Source: Porphyrobacter sp. (GTDB lineage: Bacteria; Pseudomonadota; Alphaproteobacteria; Sphingomonadales; Sphingomonadaceae). From it: a DNA stretch of 10,843 nucleotides. The stretch lies in contig JAKFWB010000408.1 in the NCBI GenBank assembly GCA_021732945.1, positions 1 through 10,843 of the forward strand, in the 5' to 3' direction. The stretch's first letter is position 1; each line of letters begins with the position of its first letter. The notes below the pieces were generated by a model, which saw nothing but the letters and a program-made list of their open reading frames with translations, was not told the DNA's origin and did no database searches. Shown here piece after piece: positions 7,772 through 10,843 of the stretch. The position numbers and the translations under genes are program-made.

Positions 7772-7800
7772 TTGCACCGCAGCGTGTGCAGGTGCTAAGA
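7772..7800 (+). promoter_or_regulatory. Candidate phaR promoter with TGCAC/GTGCA inverted repeat
   Basis: In the 85-base gap between alr and phaR, TTGCAC (7772-7777) and CTAAGA (7795-7800) are separated by 17 bases and could serve as -35 and -10 elements. An inverted repeat, TGCAC at 7773-7777 and GTGCA at 7786-7790 with an 8-base spacer, overlaps the -35. PhaR proteins are known to bind TGC-rich dyads and to repress their own genes, so this is a plausible operator. The arms are only 5 bases, so it could be chance. Confidence 0.3.
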
Positions 7801-7838
7801 GACGTTAACCTGGGTGAGAATACGGGATCAAAAACACA

Positions 7839-8414
7839 ATGGCGGGTAGAGCAAAAGCAGGTTCGGGCGAAGCGGGCGATGCTATCATCATCAAGAAATA
7901 CGCCAACCGGCGGCTCTACAACACTGCATCTTCCAGCTATATAACGCTGGAAGATCTGGCGAAAATGGTTCGCGAGAATATCGAGTTCCAGGTGCTCGAC
8001 GCCAAGACCGGTGATGACATCACCCATTCGATCCTGACCCAGATCATCATGGACGAAGAATCCAATAGCGGGCAGATGCTTCCGGTCAGCTTCCTGCGAC
8101 AGCTAATAGGAATGTACGGCAATTCGATGCAGGCGATGATGCCATCCTACCTCGAAGCCAGCATGGCCAATTTCCGCGACAACCAGTCGAAAATCCGCGA
8201 GGCGTTTGAAAAGGGCATTTCGTCCAATCCCTTGACCGCGATTCATGAGACCAACATGGCGATGATGCGCGCTGCGGCAGAGGTGTTCATGCCCGGCGTT
8301 GCCAAACCCAAAGCAAAGCCTGCCTCCCCCGTTTCCGAACCGCGTGATGAAATTGCGGTGCTGCGCGAACAGATGGCGGCGATGCAAAAGAAGCTGGACG
8401 AACTCGGCAAATAG
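7839..8414 (+). CDS. phaR: Polyhydroxyalkanoate synthesis regulator/repressor PhaR
   Basis: DNA-binding regulator that in this family represses phasin and its own gene until it is titrated onto nascent polyhydroxyalkanoate granules. The N-terminal PHA accumulation regulator DNA-binding domain (about residues 16-75) contains the hallmark IIIKKYANRRLYNT and then SSYITLEDLAKMV and ITHSILTQIIMDEE. A second domain (about 78-115) has LPVSFLRQLIGMYGNSMQ, the region linked to granule or polymer binding. A Lys/Pro/Ala-rich linker (about 153-167) leads to a short predicted coiled coil at the C-terminus (EIAVLREQMAAMQKKLDEL, 171-189), suggesting oligomerisation. At 191 residues the length is normal. No strong ribosome binding site precedes the ATG, but no better in-frame start exists. 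No phaC, phaA, phaB or phasin gene is in the window, so the regulator stands apart from its likely targets here. Confidence 0.94.
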   Translation: MAGRAKAGSGEAGDAIIIKKYANRRLYNTASSSYITLEDLAKMVRENIEFQVLDAKTGDDITHSILTQIIMDEESNSGQMLPVSFLRQLIGMYGNSMQAMMPSYLEASMANFRDNQSKIREAFEKGISSNPLTAIHETNMAMMRAAAEVFMPGVAKPKAKPASPVSEPRDEIAVLREQMAAMQKKLDELGK

Positions 8415-8444
8415 CGGGAAAGCGCCCGCCGCAAGTGGCAAGTG
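8414..8444 (+). other. phaR-proS intergenic hairpin and 7-base tandem repeat
   Basis: Directly at the phaR stop, GCGGG (8414-8418) can pair with CCCGC (8425-8429) around a 6-base loop, and then GCAAGTG occurs twice in tandem (8431-8437, 8438-8444). There is no T tract, so it is at most a weak or Rho-assisted end of phaR. It may equally be structure in a phaR-proS transcript. Function is unproven. Confidence 0.2.
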
Positions 8445-8474
8445 CCGCGCCCGTTCAAGCAGGAACCATAATCC

Positions 8475-10019
8475 GTGTCCCAGATCCGCCACGCGCTTAC
8501 CGTCAAGCGCGAAGACGACTTTGCCAAATGGTATCAAGAAGTTATCAGCGCCGCCGACCTCGCCGAGGAATCGGGCGTGCGCGGTTGCATGGTGATCAAA
8601 CCGTGGGGCTATGGCATCTGGGAGCGCATCCAGCGTTTGATGGACGACCGGATCAAGGCCGCGGGCGTGCAGAATTGCTACTTCCCGCTGTTCATCCCGC
8701 TGTCGAACTTCACCCGCGAGGCCGAGCATGTCGAAGGCTTTGCCAAGGAAATGGCGGTCGTTACCCACCACCGACTGATTGCAGACGGGAAGGGCGGGTT
8801 GATCCCTGATCCCACCGCCAAGCTCGAAGAGCCCTTGGTCGTACGCCCCACGTCGGAAACGATCATCGGCGATGCCATGGCGCGCTGGGTGCAGAGCTGG
8901 CGCGATCTACCGCTGCTGACCAACCAGTGGGCCAATGTGGTGCGCTGGGAAATGCGCACGCGGATGTTCCTGCGCACCACCGAATTCCTCTGGCAAGAGG
9001 GCCATACCGCGCACGAAACCCGCGAGGATGCTCTGGCGGAGACCCACCGCGCGCTCGAAATGTACCGCGCCTGCGCTGAGGATGATCTCGCGCTCCCCGT
9101 GATCGCGGGCGAGAAGCCGGAAAACGAGCGTTTCCCCGGCGCGGTCGAGACCTGGTCGATCGAAGCGATGATGCAGGACGGCAAGGCGTTGCAGGCCGGC
9201 ACCAGCCACTACCTCGGCACCAATTTCGCCCATGCGGCGGGCATTCAGTATCAGGATCGTGAAGGCACGCAGCAGTTCTGCCATACGACCAGCTGGGGCG
9301 TTTCGACGCGCCTCATCGGCGGGGTGATCATGACCCATGGCGATGACTACGGCTTGCGCGTCCCGCCCGCGATTGCGCCGCAACAGATCATCATCATCCC
9401 GATGCTGCGCGAAGCTCCGGAAGATGCTGAGCTGATCGCCTATTGCGAAAGCGTGCGCGCCGCATTGGCCAAGCAAGTCGCGCTGGGCGAAAAGGTGCGT
9501 GTGCTGCTCGACCAGAAGCCCGGCAAGGCGGCAGCCAAGCGGTGGGATTGGGTGCGCAAGGGCGCGCCGGTCATCATCGAGGTCGGCCCGCGCGACATGG
9601 CCGATGGCAAGATTGCCGTCTTGCGCCGCGATCAGCTGTGGAACGCCGCCAACGGCAAGCCCGCCTTCACCTACCCCGCGCACGGCGAGTTCGTGGCAGA
9701 GGCAGGCGCGCTGCTCGAAGCGATCCAATCGAGCCTCTACGAAGAGGCCCGTCTGCGGCGCGAGGCCAATATCACGCGCGGCGTCACTGATTGGCAGGCG
9801 GTGGCCGATCATTTCGAGAAGAGCGGCAAGCATCCGGGCTGGGTCGAGGTCGAGTGGGCCAAGCCGACTGGCGCGGCGCTGGAAGCGGTGGTCGAGAAGC
9901 TCAAGGCGCTAAAACTCACCATTCGCAACGTGCCGCGCGGCGGCGATGCGGCGACCGGCACCTGTATTTTCACGGGCGCCCCCGCAACTGAGCGCATTCT
10001 GATCGCGCGGTCTTACTAG
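8475..10019 (+). CDS. proS: Proline--tRNA ligase, archaeal/eukaryotic-type
   Basis: Class II aminoacyl-tRNA synthetase that charges tRNA-Pro with proline in the cytoplasm. The 514 residues begin with a GTG; AGGA at 8461-8464 lies 10 bases upstream and supports that start. It is of the archaeal/eukaryotic type: there is no editing insertion between motifs 2 and 3, and the chain ends in the characteristic ARSY with a terminal tyrosine. Catalytic landmarks are VVRPTSETI (122-130), motif 2 RWEMRTRMFLRTTEFLWQEG (157-176), GTSHYLGTNFA (242-252) and motif 3 HGDDYGLRVPPAIAP (288-302). An anticodon-binding domain (about 304-400) and a C-terminal domain follow. The C-terminal domain normally binds zinc through four cysteines, but here only Cys497 remains and Thr500 sits where the partner cysteine is expected. 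This is probably the cell's essential ProRS, acquired by ancient transfer or retained from it. Confidence 0.96.
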   Translation: MSQIRHALTVKREDDFAKWYQEVISAADLAEESGVRGCMVIKPWGYGIWERIQRLMDDRIKAAGVQNCYFPLFIPLSNFTREAEHVEGFAKEMAVVTHHRLIADGKGGLIPDPTAKLEEPLVVRPTSETIIGDAMARWVQSWRDLPLLTNQWANVVRWEMRTRMFLRTTEFLWQEGHTAHETREDALAETHRALEMYRACAEDDLALPVIAGEKPENERFPGAVETWSIEAMMQDGKALQAGTSHYLGTNFAHAAGIQYQDREGTQQFCHTTSWGVSTRLIGGVIMTHGDDYGLRVPPAIAPQQIIIIPMLREAPEDAELIAYCESVRAALAKQVALGEKVRVLLDQKPGKAAAKRWDWVRKGAPVIIEVGPRDMADGKIAVLRRDQLWNAANGKPAFTYPAHGEFVAEAGALLEAIQSSLYEEARLRREANITRGVTDWQAVADHFEKSGKHPGWVEVEWAKPTGAALEAVVEKLKALKLTIRNVPRGGDAATGTCIFTGAPATERILIARSY

Positions 10020-10027
10020 GCCCGTGT

Positions 10028-10102
10028 GCGCCCCCGCGCAGGCGGGGGCCTCCTGATTGCTGAGCGCATCTGTGCCTGAGGTCCCCGCCTGCGCGGGGAC
10101 TC
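10028..10102. repeat. REP/BIME-like pair of palindromes in inverted orientation, possible proS terminator
   Basis: Two related GC palindromes follow the proS stop by a few bases. The first forms an 8-bp hairpin, GCCCCCGC (10030-10037) with GCGGGGGC (10042-10049), loop GCAG. The second forms GTCCCCGC (10081-10088) with GCGGGGAC (10093-10100), loop CTGC. The flanks extend the similarity: 10028-10052 and the reverse complement of 10078-10102 agree at 22 of 25 positions, with a 25-base spacer, so the two can also pair with each other into one long stem. Two of the three differences are the two sides of one base pair (C-G in the first, T-A in the second), so pairing is preserved. This is the structure of a REP doublet (BIME), which RAYT-type transposases mobilise in other bacteria. 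It may also end or stabilise the proS transcript. I recall similar GTCCCCGC palindromes as abundant in sphingomonad genomes. Confidence 0.8.
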
Positions 10103-10144
10103 ACAAAGCTTGTGTTGTCCCGAACTTCCGGCAAAACCTGCGCC

Positions 10145-10843
10145 ATGATCAAAAACACACTCTTGCTCGCTGCACTCATGGCTGCACCGCTAGCCGCCCA
10201 AACACATCCCGCTGAAAACGTCTCCGAACAACGCCTCAAGGGCGATGTCGAAACGCTGGTTGGCTTCGGCACGCGCCACACCTTGTCGGTGCAAGACGAT
10301 TCCAAGCGCGGGATTGGCGCGGCGGTGGATTGGGGGTTGGCCGAGTTCAAGCGCATCGGTGCAAAGTGCGGCGATTGTCTGGAAGTTCTGCCAGTGGGCG
10401 AGACCGTCACCGGCCCGCGCATTCCGAACGCGACCTTGGTGCGCAATGCCGTCGCGATACAGCGCGGCAGCGAACGGCCGAATGAAGTCGTGATCGTGCA
10501 GGGCCACATCGACAGTCGCGTCAGCGACGTGATGGATGCGACCTCCGACGCGCCGGGCGCAAATGACGATGGCTCAGGCACCGCGCTTGTTATCGAAGCG
10601 GCGCGGGTGCTTAGCGGCACCAAATACCCCACCACCATCATCTACGCGCTGCTCTCGGGCGAGGAGCAGGGGCTCCATGGCGGGCGCATCCTTGCCGATT
10701 GGGCGACGGCGCAAGGCTTCACCGTCAAGGCGGTGCTCAATAACGACATCGTCGGCAATTCCTGCGGCAAGGATGGCTATTGCGAGCCCAAAGTGGTGCG
10801 CGTCTTCTCCGAAGGCCCGCGCGCTGACCTTACCGATGCCTTG
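10145..10843 (+). CDS. M28-family metallopeptidase, secreted (3' end outside window)
   Basis: The first 233 residues of a zinc-dependent exopeptidase-like protein; the frame stays open to the right edge. A signal peptide is clear (MIKNTLLLAALMAAPLAAQ, cleavage near residues 18-19), so it is exported to the periplasm or beyond. The M28 di-zinc site is recognisable: GHIDSR (His121, with Asp123 behind it), PGANDDGSG (bridging Asp141), SGEEQGLHGG (general base Glu173 and zinc ligand Glu174) and NNDIVGN (Asp201). The last histidine ligand should lie beyond the window. Four cysteines (75, 78, 207, 213) could form disulfides in the periplasm. M28 enzymes of this form are mostly aminopeptidases, but the substrate is unknown. 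The ATG at 10145 is chosen because it gives a proper signal peptide; the preceding ribosome binding site is weak. The REP pair separates it from proS, so it is likely transcribed on its own. Confidence 0.9.
   Translation, partial: MIKNTLLLAALMAAPLAAQTHPAENVSEQRLKGDVETLVGFGTRHTLSVQDDSKRGIGAAVDWGLAEFKRIGAKCGDCLEVLPVGETVTGPRIPNATLVRNAVAIQRGSERPNEVVIVQGHIDSRVSDVMDATSDAPGANDDGSGTALVIEAARVLSGTKYPTTIIYALLSGEEQGLHGGRILADWATAQGFTVKAVLNNDIVGNSCGKDGYCEPKVVRVFSEGPRADLTDAL

Noticed and set aside
8907..9833. Minus-strand ORF (308 codons) opposite proS
   Set aside because: It is antisense to motif-complete proS. It has no domain signal and its composition mirrors the sense gene.
9970..10641. Minus-strand ORF (223 codons) across the proS end, the REP pair and the peptidase start
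   Set aside because: It runs through the REP hairpins and opposes the M28 gene, which has a signal peptide and zinc-site residues in the sense frame. It shows no domain pattern.
1..10843. Search for CRISPR arrays, tRNA or rRNA genes, insertion sequences, attachment sites and toxin-antitoxin or defence genes
   Set aside because: No spaced direct repeats, no cloverleaf-like sequence, no transposase or integrase motifs and no small gene pairs were seen. Apart from the REP pair, the intergenic regions are short and contain only the weak signals listed.

Overview
The window looks like ordinary chromosomal core sequence from a GC-rich alphaproteobacterium. The best guess is Sphingomonadales, near Erythrobacter, Novosphingobium or Sphingopyxis. 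Support comes from a PhaR-type polyhydroxyalkanoate regulator, an archaeal/eukaryotic-type prolyl-tRNA synthetase of the kind I recall from sphingomonads, a patatin-like protein with a DUF3376-type C-terminus, and a GTCCCCGC-type palindromic repeat typical of that order. This placement is by recognition, not by a search.

Layout. Positions 2-220 (+) hold the C-terminal end of a lysozyme-like peptidoglycan-active protein. It converges tail to tail, 18 bases apart, with a large patatin-like phospholipase on the minus strand (239-2554). A short divergent intergenic region then leads into a run of same-strand genes: radA (DNA recombination/repair), a long ORF that joins a CvpA-type membrane domain to an IscU/NifU-like iron-sulfur scaffold domain, an MHS-type MFS transporter with a large periplasmic insert, and alr (alanine racemase). 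Their spacing (11 bp, 47 bp, 8-bp overlap) suggests one transcription unit. Next come phaR and proS, with gaps of 84 and 60 bp. After proS is a REP/BIME-like pair of hairpins in inverted orientation, and then the start of a secreted M28-family metallopeptidase that runs off the right edge.

The genes do not form one pathway. They cover housekeeping (repair, tRNA charging, D-alanine supply), storage-polymer regulation, transport and exported hydrolases. I see no defence system, prophage, CRISPR array, insertion sequence, tRNA or rRNA, and no convincing new multi-gene system.

The items most worth a second look are the CvpA/IscU-like fusion, which a single indel error cannot readily explain; the loss of canonical cluster ligands in its IscU-like half; the missing zinc-ligand cysteines in the archaeal-type ProRS; the covarying stems of the REP pair; and the roughly 100-residue periplasmic insert with two cysteines in the MFS transporter.
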